64,000 nucleotides of DNA, taken from Chelydra serpentina. Its lineage: Eukaryota; Chordata; Testudines; Chelydridae. The stretch's first letter is position 1. Every line of letters begins with the position of its first letter. This document shows, in pieces, positions 48,784 to 58,272 of the stretch. A program made the position numbers and the translations under genes. The notes beneath the pieces are model-generated. The model saw only the letters and a list, made by a program, of their open reading frames with translations, ran no database searches and was not told where the DNA came from. The stretch is from contig JBAIAC010000158.1 in assembly GCA_037349315.1 (NCBI GenBank), positions 744,001-808,000 on the forward strand. The letters are read 5' to 3'.

Positions 48784-49455
48784 ACACAACTATTCACCTG
48801 AACATCTACCAATGTGATATATGCCATTATGTGCCAGCAATGCCCCTCTGCCATGTACATTGGCCAAATGGACAGTCTCTACGCAAAAGAATACATGGAC
48901 ATAAATCTGACATCAGGAATCATAACATTCAAAAACCAGTAGGTGAACACTTCAACCTCCCTGATCACTCAGTGACAGATTTGAGGATAGCAGTGTTGCG
49001 ACAGATTAACTCCAAAAGCAGACTTCAAAGAGAAACTATTGAACTTGAATTGATATGCAAACTAGATTGCGTTGCCTCCGGATTAAATCGAGATTTGGAA
49101 TGGCTCGGCCATTATGTTAATTGAATCTATTTCCCTTAAGTTAACGATCCTCATTCACATCTGTGTGACCATCTTGTTTATCACTTCAAAAGCTTTTTCT
49201 TCCCCTGCTGTCATGTTTCCTCTCAACTAATTAGCCTCTTAAGATTGGTCTATACACCTGGACCGTATCATGTTTCTCTGACTGTATAAATGTCTGTCTG
49301 CAGTGTGTTTCATTCCATGCATCCGATGAAGTGGGTACTAACCCACGAAAGCTTATGCTGAAATAAATTTGTTAGTCTCTAAGGTGCTACAAGTTTTTCT
49401 TTCTTATTTTCGTTTTGCTGACACAGACTAACACGGCTACTACACTTAAACCTAT
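48784..49455 (+). mobile_element. Penelope-like element, 3' fragment
   Basis: The 672-bp insertion is flanked by a 12-bp target duplication TATTGTGGTGTT (48772-48783 and 49456-49467). It encodes the end of a GIY-YIG endonuclease: SLRKRIHGHKSDIRNHNIQ, KPVGEHFNLPDHSVTDLR, and GLNRDLEW near the C terminus. The GIY-YIG start itself is disrupted by a frameshift near 48870. Then comes the 3' untranslated tail with CCACGAAAGCTTATGCT and CAGACTAACACGGCTAC. Reverse transcriptase is absent (5' truncation). Insert plus duplication is 684 bp, a multiple of three, but stop codons inside end the host frame. Confidence 0.8.
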
Positions 49456-50083
49456 TATTGTGGTGTTGTTACCAAAAACTGAAGGAATGTACAATGTGCC
49501 TGATCTTTTGGAAAATCCCTGGAACATGTTAAAAGGAATACATGAGAACACACTGTATGTTAAAAGGCCTTGTTATACTGATGTTGCACAGTTAATGCCT
49601 GTAAAGAGTATTGGAACTTTTCACAAGGGAAAAGACTTTCCAGACCAGATGTGCTGTATGAAAAGGGAAACTGAGGCACGCTACCACATTGCTTTCATGG
49701 CTAAATGCCAAGATTTCTGTACTATGGACAACAGTAATATCTACATTGACTTGATGTTAATTGGGTTTCAGACATTGGCCAGAGCTTGTATGAATAAAGT
49801 AGCTATGTTCTTTAGCTCTTGGCAATATCACATGAGACACACAGGAACCATGCTGCAAGAGCAGATCCAATCCACTACTGTTCTAATCAAGTTTTACCTT
49901 GAGTTGGTAGGGAGAGTCAATCATGTTATGGAACATGACTTTGATAAACCATTTCTGTTACACACTGGTACGGCTTCTAACCCAATACTAGCTGTAGTAA
50001 GACAGACCCGTGGATGGGGAGCTCTTGGGCTGCAGTCAGTGATGTTTGTGTCATCCCTTCCTGCATCAATTTTGCGTTGGGGG
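49456..50083 (+). pseudogene. C-terminal part of the LTR element's third reading frame
   Basis: About 205 open codons continue the frame broken by the Penelope insertion and run to the 3' LTR, where the frame stays open for 27 codons more. Several Cys and His residues and some hydrophobic patches are present. I recognise no domain. The last bases before the LTR (GTTGGGGG) are the likely, weak polypurine tract. That the frame stays open over this length suggests it was once translated. Confidence 0.5.
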
Positions 50084-51182
50084 TGTGACGTTATTGACAA
50101 TAACTGCGACCATACAGATCATTGTTACAACCAAGGTCCTGTAGTGGCACCAAATCTTACATAAAGGGGGTCAAATGAGGTGTCTAAGACCAGGTTATGC
50201 TTGGCTGGTTATCATTATGCCATTTATATGCATGTATCAGTGTTGTAGTTGAAGTTATGAATATTGGCTTTATACTGTCTGTAGTTCAATGGCTTTATAC
50301 TGTATGTCTGTCTTTCAAACTGGGGCTGGGCTTCTGGGACCCAGGACAAGCTATCAGCTCTGCCAGGCATGCTGATGGCCCATTAAGGACCATCGACTAT
50401 ACAATTAGCCCATTGAGAGGAGGCAGACACACCTTATGATTCAGTAAGGTATGCAGGGACTTGCCCATGTGACTCTAGACTCCATTTTGCTGTGATTTTC
50501 CACAGTAAGGAAAGAGGTGTCTTTACACCTGGAAGAAACTATAAAAGGCAGCTGCCTCATCTCCATTTTGGCTTCATTTCCTGCTTCTTACCTCTGGAGG
50601 AACCTTTCTATACATGGAAGCTTTGAACAAAGGACTGAAGGACCCATCCCAGCTGGGGATGTAATCCAGAGACTTGGTTTGAACCTGCAGTATTCCATCT
50701 CTGCAAGCCTGAACCAAGAACTTTGCCATTACTGTATGTAATTGATTCCTTTTAACCAATTCTAGCTCTCACCTAGACCTTTTTCCTTTTATGAATAAAC
50801 CTTTAGATTTTAGATTCTAAAGGATTGGCAACAGTGTGATTTGTGGGTAAGATCTAAGTTGTATATTGACCTGGCTCTGAGGTTCGGTCCGCTGGGATCG
50901 GGAGAACTTGTTTTCTTTTACTGGGGCATTGGTTTTTATGACCATTTGTCCCCATAACGAGTGGCACTGGTGGTGAGACTGGGAAACTGGAGTGTCTAGG
51001 GGAATTGCTTGTGTGACTTGGGGTTAGCCAGTGGGGTAAAACCAAAGTCTCCTCTGTCTGGCTGGTTTGGTTTGCCTTAGAGGTGGAAAAACCCCAGCCT
51101 TGGTCTGTAGTTGCCCTGTTTGAAGCAATTTGTCCTAAACTGGCACTCTCAGTTAGGTCCCACCAGAACCAGCATCGTTACA
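50084..51182 (+). repeat. 3' LTR
   Basis: The LTR starts TGTGACGTTATTGAC and ends CGTTACA. TATAAAA is at 50540-50546 and AATAAA at 50794-50799. It differs from the 5' LTR at about 20 positions by eye, so the insertion is not very recent. Confidence 0.9.
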
Positions 51183-51403
51183 GTGTCATTTTGGGAAATC
51201 AGCTGCATTTGCTGAGCACCCAGGTAGCATAGGCATGACCATGGAAATACAGTCTGCTCCTGAAGTCCTTTCCCCAGATTGTCACTAGATGTTGGGTCTG
51301 CTTCTAATAATAGAAAAGCAGCCAGCTCTCCCCTCCCCCCAGCTCCTCCCACCTGCCTGGTGCGAACAATAGACCCTCCCCGACCCTGTGGAGCAAGTGT
51401 TTC

Positions 51404-51720
51404 CCCTGGAGCAGCAGCGACACCCGGTGGCCTGTTGGGGTATCATAGAATCATAGAATTTCAGAGTTGGAAGGGACCTTAGGAGGTCATCTAGTCCAAC
51501 CCCCTGCGCAAAGCAGGATTGAACTCACAACCGTGGGTTTAGCAGGCCAATGCTCAAACCACTGAGCAGCGACACCCGGTGGCCAGTCGGGGTAATGCAC
51601 AGACTCTATCCCCTGGAGCAGCAGCGACACCCGGTGGCCAGTCGGGGTAATGCACAGACTCTATCCCCTGGAGCAGCAGTGACACCCAGTGGCCAGTCGG
51701 GGTATGGCACAAAGAGTGTT
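51404..51720. repeat. Minisatellite, ~55-58-bp unit
   Basis: The unit GAGCAGCAGCGACACCCGG...CAGACTCTATCCCCTG occurs about three times in tandem (51566-51720), and once before the SINE (51404-51441). The block A copy of LINE-L has only one unit (about 15280-15330). Repeat units in the 5' region of a LINE can carry promoter function, but that is not shown here. Confidence 0.75.
51442..51566 (-). mobile_element. tRNA-derived SINE with CR1-type tail
   Basis: On the minus strand it starts with a tRNA head (A box CTCAGTGGTTTGAGCATTGG, B box GAGTTCAATCC) and ends with the CR1 3' tail, with TCCCTTCCAACTCTGAAATT and two ATTCTATGAT units. This structure matches the tortoise-type polymerase III SINE family. 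It sits inside the minisatellite, between units. Confidence 0.8.
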
Positions 51721-52072
51721 TCCCAAGGAGGGGTAGTGACAAGCTGTGGCCAGCAGGGGCAGTGCCAGCCTCTACCCAGTGGCGGGGGGCTGAGGTGAAG
51801 TAGACAGAAGATTGTGGGAGCTGTGCTCCCCCCCCATGAATCTCTGCTGCTCTCTGTGGCCCCACCCCCTGCACCTCCTTGGTGACATGTAAGCCCCACC
51901 TCCTCCCCTACAAGGCCCCGCCCCCTGCCCAGGTCAGAGGCCAGAAGCCAGAGCCGGGAGGGAGCTGGCTGGTGCCATGGTGCAGGGAGGCGCAGCGCTG
52001 CCCTGTCTTGTCCTCCTGCTGCTTGGGGCTGTGACTGCCCCTCAGCTCCCGGCTGCCACCCTTCTACTGCTC

Positions 52073-52369
52073 GCAGCCATGAGAGCTGCCTGGGTGGGGG
52101 CCGGGCCAGGCCCCGGTGCCAGCAGGGTCCCCGGGGTATAGAGACCATGGGCAACTGAGAGGGCACAAAGGGCTCCCCCAAGCTTACCGGGCCCCAGTTA
52201 CATGCAGAGGACTTTCCTCAGATCTACAGATCTACAGATCCAGACGAACACAGCTACCCCTCTGATAATAGAAACAAGTCTGCTGTCACAGCCGGCGCAT
52301 CTGCCTGCCAGCGCTAGAGCTCACAAGGTCCGGACGCTGGAGGCTGGGTACTGGATGTGGTAGGTTTCT
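52073..52369. other. Unassigned sequence with a short repeat tail
   Basis: 52217-52275 (tandem CAGATCTA, then ACACAGCTACCCCTCTGATA) resembles the 3' tail of the same repeat group as the Penelope-like fragment. No gene is seen. Confidence 0.45.
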
Positions 52370-52655
52370 GGAAAACTGAGTGGAGCATTGGCAGCAGCGT
52401 CTGATGTTTTACTGTCTAGCCGGCTTGCTTCCTAGAATGAACACTCATTGAGTGGGGTGATCCCCAGGGAGTAGCTCAAACCTCCAAAGTCTCTGGCCAG
52501 CGGCAGGACATTAGCACAGCAAGGGAGGGGTGTGGCAGTGACATCACAAAGGCCGTTTGCAGGACCTCAGACCATTGGTCAAAGGTGGTGGGGAGGCAGT
52601 GACCTCCCAGAGAGATGCTGACATCAGCCAGGCAGGACAGTGGCGAGGGGCCACT
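52370..52655 (-). repeat. Right copy of the ~290-bp inverted pair
   Basis: Complement of 38715-39004, ending where a compound inverted repeat begins at 52660. Confidence 0.8.
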
Positions 52656-52659
52656 AAGA

Positions 52660-52785
52660 GACCGGCTTGAAACTGACTAGCTTGAGTTTCAAGCTGGTCT
52701 CTTCTCTCTTCTCCCCAAAGCGGAGAAGTTTCAAGCTGGTCAAACTTCTCCGCTTTGGCGAGAAGAGAAGAGATCAGCTTGAAAC
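52660..52785. repeat. Compound hairpin
   Basis: The outer hairpin has arms 52686-52731 and 52742-52785 (46 and 44 bp), nearly perfect, around a 10-base loop. A second pair, 52660-52674 with 52685-52699 (14 of 15 matching), overlaps its left arm, so two alternative structures are possible. The word TTTCAAGCTGGTC is repeated in arm and loop. It could be a small DNA transposon or give a hairpin RNA; no expression evidence exists. Confidence 0.75.
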
Positions 52786-52797
52786 GGTAAATTTTCA

Positions 52798-52879
52798 TAA
52801 CCCCCCCTATAACGTGACCCTGCATTTATCGCAATGGAATTTTATGGACCCCAATTATCACGTTATAGTGGGGTTTCAC
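52798..52879. mobile_element. Short inverted-repeat element
   Basis: ATAACCCCCCCTATAACGTGA pairs with TCACGTTATAGTGGGGTTT around a 40-base centre. The ends resemble non-autonomous DNA transposons with CACTATAACG termini. Confidence 0.45.
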
Positions 52880-53505
52880 TGCATTACTGCCGGCTGTCTG
52901 CAGACTCAGGCAGGCTGTACTGCATTTACATGCTGGTCATGTGTGGATGATTTTTTTTTCTTTTTTGCAACAATAAGGGCTGGAAATTTCTGTCTTAAGA
53001 GATTTACCTCTGCTGCACAGCTCCATAAGAATGAGTGCATTTTTCCACCGATTCCTCAGCCATGGAATAACTAGGGATCTGACTACAGGTAACAATCCTC
53101 CACTGGTCTCCAGGGGATAGACAGATGGGCCTCATGAGCCTTTTCCATCACTGCCTTCTCTTACACAATAAGGAGCAGTCAGACCCAGGGATGTTGAGTG
53201 AGCCCCAAACTCATTTAGTGGCTCTGTACTGGATCTGAGAGGAAGTGGGGTGACACATAGAAATCAGGACAACGCTGGAATTCTCCAGAAAACTGGCATG
53301 TCTCCATCCTGGGGAGTGCAGGAGGAGGGGTTGGCTCCTCAGTGGCTGGGCCTGGGCATCTCCTCTTAGTAAGCATGAGCAGCTCTCTGCGCAGCAGGAA
53401 ACACTCCAACTGGGTGAGTCCGATGGACCCTTCCCGGACTGTGGCCTGTCAGTTGGAGCAGGAAGAGAAATACTGGACTGAGGTGATAACAGAGCAACTC
53501 CCTAC
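52880..53505. other. Unassigned sequence
   Basis: No repeat family is recognised. A minus-strand open stretch at 53340-53409 (LECFLLRRELLML) might be part of a further exon of the gene below, but no donor site is clear. Confidence 0.35.
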
Positions 53506-53660
53506 CTGTCCGATGACAACGTGTGTGCCACAGGTTAGAACCACGTCCTGGGGGTGGGAGCGGGCCAGCAAGGCCGTGGCCCTCAGCGCTGCTTTCCTGG
53601 CTCTGGGATCATGGATGTTGTCTAGCCAGATTAAGATACCTCCTACAATGTCCCCAACCT
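53506..53660 (-). CDS. Candidate HEAT-repeat exon (maestro/MROH-like)
   Basis: The minus-strand acceptor TTCTGGCATTCTTCCAG and donor GGACAG|GTAGGG bound 155 bp, open in phase 0. The roughly 51 residues include [20 protein letters not shown] and [12 protein letters not shown], which resemble HEAT-type repeats of maestro heat-like (MROH) proteins. It lies downstream, in the same sense, of the 43-bp exon at 54705-54747 but is not in phase with it, so another exon lies between. Block A has no copy because it ends at 14906. Function cannot be stated beyond a helical repeat scaffold. Confidence 0.55.
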
Positions 53661-54177
53661 GGAAGAATGCCAGAAAGTCGAGGGATGGATTTATCAATGA
53701 GTGGCTTCCTCCCAGGTAACCCCTCCTGGCAGCCCTGCAAGCCGCCTCTCACCTCAGTTTCCCATAATCTCAAGAAAGAGGCTTTGACAAGTTCGGGAAC
53801 CCCAGTCTTCCTGAGGTCTGGTTTAGCGCCTTAAAGCTCAGAAACACACACAAAAGCCTTCCCCAAAACCTTGCAGTGGGCACAGCCCAAACTCCCTGTT
53901 TGGCCTGGAGGATGTTCCCTGGGGCTCAGCTCTGTGCTGATTGCCCGCAGGTTGAGAACCACTGCTCCAGACCCAGCTGGCTCTACTGATGTACCGCAGA
54001 GCCCACCCCAGAGATGGCAGGGAGGGCGAGCTGGATGGGGCGAGCCAGCTCCAGGCCCCAGCCCAAAGGAGAACCTCTGTCCTGCGGGATTGTAAAACCT
54101 GCTGTAAGAATCCTAAAGCCGGGTCTCTAACCTCGTGCTCATGCTATGGCCCTAAGAACAGCCATGTAGACATGGTG
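53661..54177. other. Intron-like sequence with old repeat debris
   Basis: AGGTTGAGAACCACTGCTCC near 53950 is a word common in old hAT-type repeats. No gene is seen. Confidence 0.4.
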
Positions 54178-54248
54178 ACTTGGGCTGGAGCCCAGGCTGT
54201 GAAGCCAGCCTCCTCCCCAGGCTTCAGAGATCAAGCTCCAGCCCAAGC
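54178..54248. mobile_element. Palindromic small element
   Basis: Arms 54178-54206 and 54220-54248 (CTTGGGCTGGAGCCCAGG type) pair imperfectly around a 13-base centre. The sequence resembles a small foldback repeat common in reptiles and birds. Confidence 0.5.
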
Positions 54249-54600
54249 CCAGAAGAGTCTGCATTGCTGTGTGGGCCCCACAGTGCCAGCCCGGCATAGG
54301 GCCAGGCTTTAAGGCTCCTGCTGCAGAGTTTGCAACACAGGATAGACAGACCCTAAAGGGACAAGCCACCCCCTAGGGCTCTTCCATGAGGAATTGGTCA
54401 TTGCTCTTTGCTCTCTCGAACAAGGAGCAGGAGCTACACCCCGGGTGGCTGGATTCTGTCGACCTGTTCTGCTAGCAGGAGTTAGAGCCTGGCACAAATC
54501 AATCGCTGATTGAGGGGCCATTTGTTAACTTCCCACTGGGACCTGTTGGAAACAGGGAACTCGGCCAGAGACTGGGTGACCTGCAGGAAACGCTAGGAAC
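54249..54600. other. Unassigned sequence
   Basis: No gene or repeat is recognised. It ends at 54600, where homology with block A begins. Confidence 0.4.
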
Positions 54601-55443
54601 AGGCAGGTTGGGGGAGGAAGCTCAGGCTGAGGATTGGGTTTGTTTATTAGTCTCCGAGTTTCCAGGAAAGCCAAAGCCCAGGAAGGGAATAAGTCTGCAC
54701 TTACGCGCCATGTGCAGGCGGTATTTGGAGTAGGGCAGCAATGTCACCTATTTCCAGGACGAGCGATTAAAGGCACCGTTTAAAGGACTGTAGGGAACGT
54801 GAACCCTGATTCCTTTCTCAATCAGCCGCGCAGGCTTGGGCAATTCAAGGAGCTCTCTGGGCTTCAGTTTCCCCAGGTGTCTAATGGGTAGAATTCCTAC
54901 CTCCCAGGAGGGCGGTGGAGCTTAATAATTCAGAGGAGTAAATGATGCTGAGAGACTCCTACCCAGGGGATGTAGAAATAAAGTCTGCCAGAAAGCTCCC
55001 TAGGACAATCTAATTCACGGGGGAGGCACTCAGAGCCTGTGGGGTGGGCAACGGGATCAAAGCTTGGGAGAGACAGAGAGAAAAGTTCAAAGCCAAATTC
55101 TTCCTGATACTTCAGCTGGAAAACAAGGCCCTGCAGCATGTGTGAGAAAACCACGTCTGCTCCCGGAGCCTAATGTGGAGGCCCATCGGCAGACTATGTA
55201 AGTGCTGCCTGCCAGGGCTGGGGCTATCGCGCCCCTTCAGTGTGGCTGGGCTGTCCTCAGGGACGTGGCAGAGCGCCAGCGGGCAGAGAACACTTTCAAA
55301 GCCTGACGCCACGGATACCCGTGGCCAAGCGATGAACGGAAGGGGCAGAGCCAGCCTTCAAAGCACCATGCCAGTGTGTCCCAGGAACGGTCTCCTAGGA
55401 GAGGAAATTCTCCCAGCCCCCTCTCTGCGCAGCATCCCCCGCC
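54601..55443 (-). repeat. Block E, inverted copy of 14060-14906
   Basis: The segment is collinear with block A in reverse, with a few percent differences. It carries the MIR fragment (about 54790-54935) and the 43-bp exon. At 55443/55444 it joins directly to the inverted copy of 6856-9685, so about 4.4 kb present in A (9686-14059) are absent. Confidence 0.85.
54705..54747 (-). CDS. Candidate 43-bp exon, inverted copy
   Basis: The 43 bases and both splice sites are identical to 14756-14798. The surrounding intron shows several differences, which supports selection on, or recency of, this short segment; 43 bp is too short to decide. Confidence 0.45.
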
Positions 55444-55836
55444 TAGATTATCAGGCCTGGCCTTAGAGCCTTTGAAACTATTAATTTATGAACCTAAAAT
55501 TGGCCTCGACTTCTAGTATGAAAGTTGCTGCTCCTGTTCAAGAGGAGATGCTTTGAGGTTTCCTTGGGGAGAGGCACCAGGACCCCTGTCCCCCCTTTGT
55601 TATAGCCTGGCTTGGATGGAGCACATCACAGCTTCTCTCCTTTTGCTCTATAATAAACTTCCACGTACCAGATCTTCCCGTCCTAGCACAGTCACTGGCT
55701 ACGTTTCCTAGCCTGACTCTCACTCCATGGATCTCACTCCTCCTCTGCCGGTTGACAGACATGGGTAAAACAAAGGTCAATTTCTATTTTCTTTGGTCAT
55801 TGCCTGGGCCTAGTTGCAAAAATGCTTCACTCCTTT

Positions 55837-56932
55837 TGTAACGATGCTGGTTCTGGCGGGACCAAACTGAGAGTGCCAGTTCAGGACAAATTGCTTCAAG
55901 CAGGGCAACTACAGCCCAGGGCTGGGGTTCTTCCACCTCTAAGGCACCAAACCAGCCAGACAGAGGAGACTTTGGTTTTACCCCACTGGCTAACCACAAG
56001 TCATCCCAAGCAATCCCCTAAGATACTCCAGTTTCCCAGTCTCACCACCAGTGCCACTCGTTATGGGGACAAATGGTCATGAAAACCAATGCCCCAGTAA
56101 AAGAAAACAGGTTCTCCCGATCCCAACGGACCAAACCTCAGAGCCAGGTCAATATACAACTTAAATCTTACCCACAAATCACGCTGTTGCCAATCCTTTA
56201 GAATCTAAAATCTAAAGGTTTATTCATAAAAGGAAAAAGGTATAGATGAGAGCTAGAATTGGTTAAAAGGAATCAATTACATACAGTAATGGCAAAGTTC
56301 TTGGTTCAGGCTTGCAGAGATGGAATACTGCAGGTTCAAATCAAATCTCTGGATTACATCCCCAGCTGGGATGGGTCCTTCAGTTCTTTGTTCAGAGCCT
56401 CCATTTGTAGAAAGGTTCCTCCAGAGGTAAGAAGCAGGAAATGAAGCCAAAATGGAGATGAGGCAGCTGCCTTTTATAGTTTCTTCCAGGTGTAAAGACA
56501 CCTCTTTCCTTACTGTGGAAAATCACAGCAAAATGGAGTCTGGAGTCACATGGGCAAGTCTCTGCATACCTTACTGAATCATAAGGTGTGTCTGCCTCCT
56601 CTCAATGGGCTAATTGTATAGTCGATGGTCCTTAATGGGCCATCAGCATGCCTGGCAGAGCTGATAGCTTGTCCTGGGTCCCAGAAGCCCAGCCCCAGTT
56701 TGAAATACAGACATACAGTATAAAGCCATTGAACTACAGACAGTATGAAGCCAATATTCATAACTTCAACTACAAAACTGATACATGCATATAAATGGCA
56801 TAATCATAACCAGCCAAGCATAACCTGGTCTTAGACACCTCATTTGACCCCCTTTATATATGATTTGGTGCCACTACAGGACCTTGGTTGTAACAATGAT
56901 CTGTATGGTCGCAGTTATTGTCAATAATGTCA
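55837..56932 (-). mobile_element. Solo LTR, block E
   Basis: The LTR is full length, with an exact 7-bp flank pair CTCCTTT at 55830-55836 and 56933-56939. It is the same insertion as 8195-9290, so it predates the inversion. Confidence 0.9.
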
Positions 56933-57159
56933 CTCCTTTGTGCACAGAATGCTCGGACACTGGGGACAGATAAGGCCAAGGTGAAAACCAATAAGCCTCT
57001 GTTCCCAGAGAACCCAGTAAAAGGAACAAAAGATTGTCATCTAGAAGGTTTGAGGGGTGGGAAAGATGGATTAGCAGCTGCAAATATGTTGACTTATTCT
57101 CAACTATTTCAAAATCTGGAATGTATTAGCATGGGGAAAATAACCAGTAAACTTTAAAT

Positions 57160-57911
57160 CAGGCCTGCACAATGTGCGGCCCGGGGGCTGCATGCGGCCC
57201 ACGTGGGCTCACTGTGCCACCCGTGGGGGGGGTGAGTAGGCAAATGCGGGGTGAGGCAAGCCAACGGTGGGCTGGACGGCCGGCGGGTGGGCGGGCTGGT
57301 GAAGAGGCCAGTGCCAGGCTGGGGAGTGGGTGAATCAGCGGCAGGGGGCGGGGGCAGCGGCAGAAGGTAAGAGGCCAGCAGCGGGCAGGCAGGTGAGCTG
57401 GCAGCAAATCTCCCAAATTCAAAATCTTGGACTGTGTCCGTTGGTCCTTTTTTCTGCTTGTCTCTGGCCTGGGGGTTGTCCCAATGCTGCAAAGAGGGTT
57501 TTCCCAAAGGACGGTGCTTGCTTCTAACCCCCGAGGCCGTCAGTGTGTCTGCTCTTCTCTAGTCAGCCAACTTGACAAGTCTGATTGTCCTTGGTCTGGT
57601 TCCCATCCCCTCTCCAAGGGTTGCAGCTGTCTGGAGGTGCTGCCTTCCACGCCTTCCTCATTCACACCTCCGGGTGGGGCGGAGCGGGGAGTGGGTGGGT
57701 CCTATTTACTGCTGTGATCCGGTCACCCTATGCGCGCTGTTTCTTTCCCCCTCTACAGGCTTCCACACCCCAGCGCTGGGGAAGGAGGGGTTGTTTCCGC
57801 AGAGCGGGCGGTGCTGGGGGGGCGGTATTTCTGCGGGGCTGGGGGGCTTTCGGCCCTCAGCTGTTTTCTTTGGAGTAATATGGTCCTCGCCGCTTTACGA
57901 GTGCAGGCCTG
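57160..57911 (-). mobile_element. hAT-type element, copy in block E
   Basis: The target duplication CTTTAAAT is exact on both sides (57152-57159 and 57912-57919). The content matches the copies in A and B. Confidence 0.85.
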
Positions 57912-58272
57912 CTTTAAATGAACAATTTCCCATACTCTTTATAACGTCCAATCAGAAGTTAGGCCACCAAAACAATAACAAAGAAATCACACCGAGACCC
58001 ATGGGAAATCTGGTCGGCAGTTTATTTAAACTCCTTTCCTGGAAAGGAATTGCAGGGGGGAATTTACACATCTATTTTATATAGCCCAATGGGGGTTTTG
58101 AAGTCTATCTCCATGAGATTATTTCTGAGAGAACTACCAAGATGACAGCTAGGGGATGGGAGTGGAGCTGTAGCACTTTCAATAGCTTCAGATTTATTTT
58201 TTCTGCATATTTGAGCTCATTTATGTGTGTTTCAATCATGTAAATTCGGAGATACACATACATGAGACAATC

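Larger units (their letters stand above)
43873..51182 (+). mobile_element. Gypsy-type (SCAN/Gmr1-like) LTR element, RT-less
   Basis: The 7.3-kb element has two LTRs of about 1.1 kb differing by roughly 2 percent, a tRNA-Ser-type primer site, an intact gag, a protease region in a second frame, about 500 codons of unrecognised sequence, and a membrane-spanning segment followed by about 200 more open codons. No reverse transcriptase, RNase H or integrase motif is seen in any frame. It therefore depends on enzymes from related elements. A Penelope-like fragment interrupts it at 48784-49455. It sits inside LINE-L. Confidence 0.85.
51184..52072 (-). mobile_element. LINE-L, 5' region beyond the LTR element
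   Basis: This is the complement of 14907-15533 in block A, plus a SINE and extra tandem units. Together with 41776-43872 it makes one minus-strand LINE split by the LTR element. 51184-51331 is the second copy of the ~150-bp flank duplication. Confidence 0.8.
55444..58272 (-). repeat. Block E, inverted copy of 6856-9685
   Basis: It contains the solo LTR (55837-56932) and the hAT element (57160-57911) in reverse order and orientation relative to block A. It ends at CATGAGACAATC, where inverted satellite begins; block A continues 325 bp further before its satellite. Confidence 0.9.

Noticed and set aside
51606..52181. 191-codon minus-strand frame with repeated segments
   Set aside because: The repeats come from the minisatellite in the LINE 5' region; no protein family is recognised.
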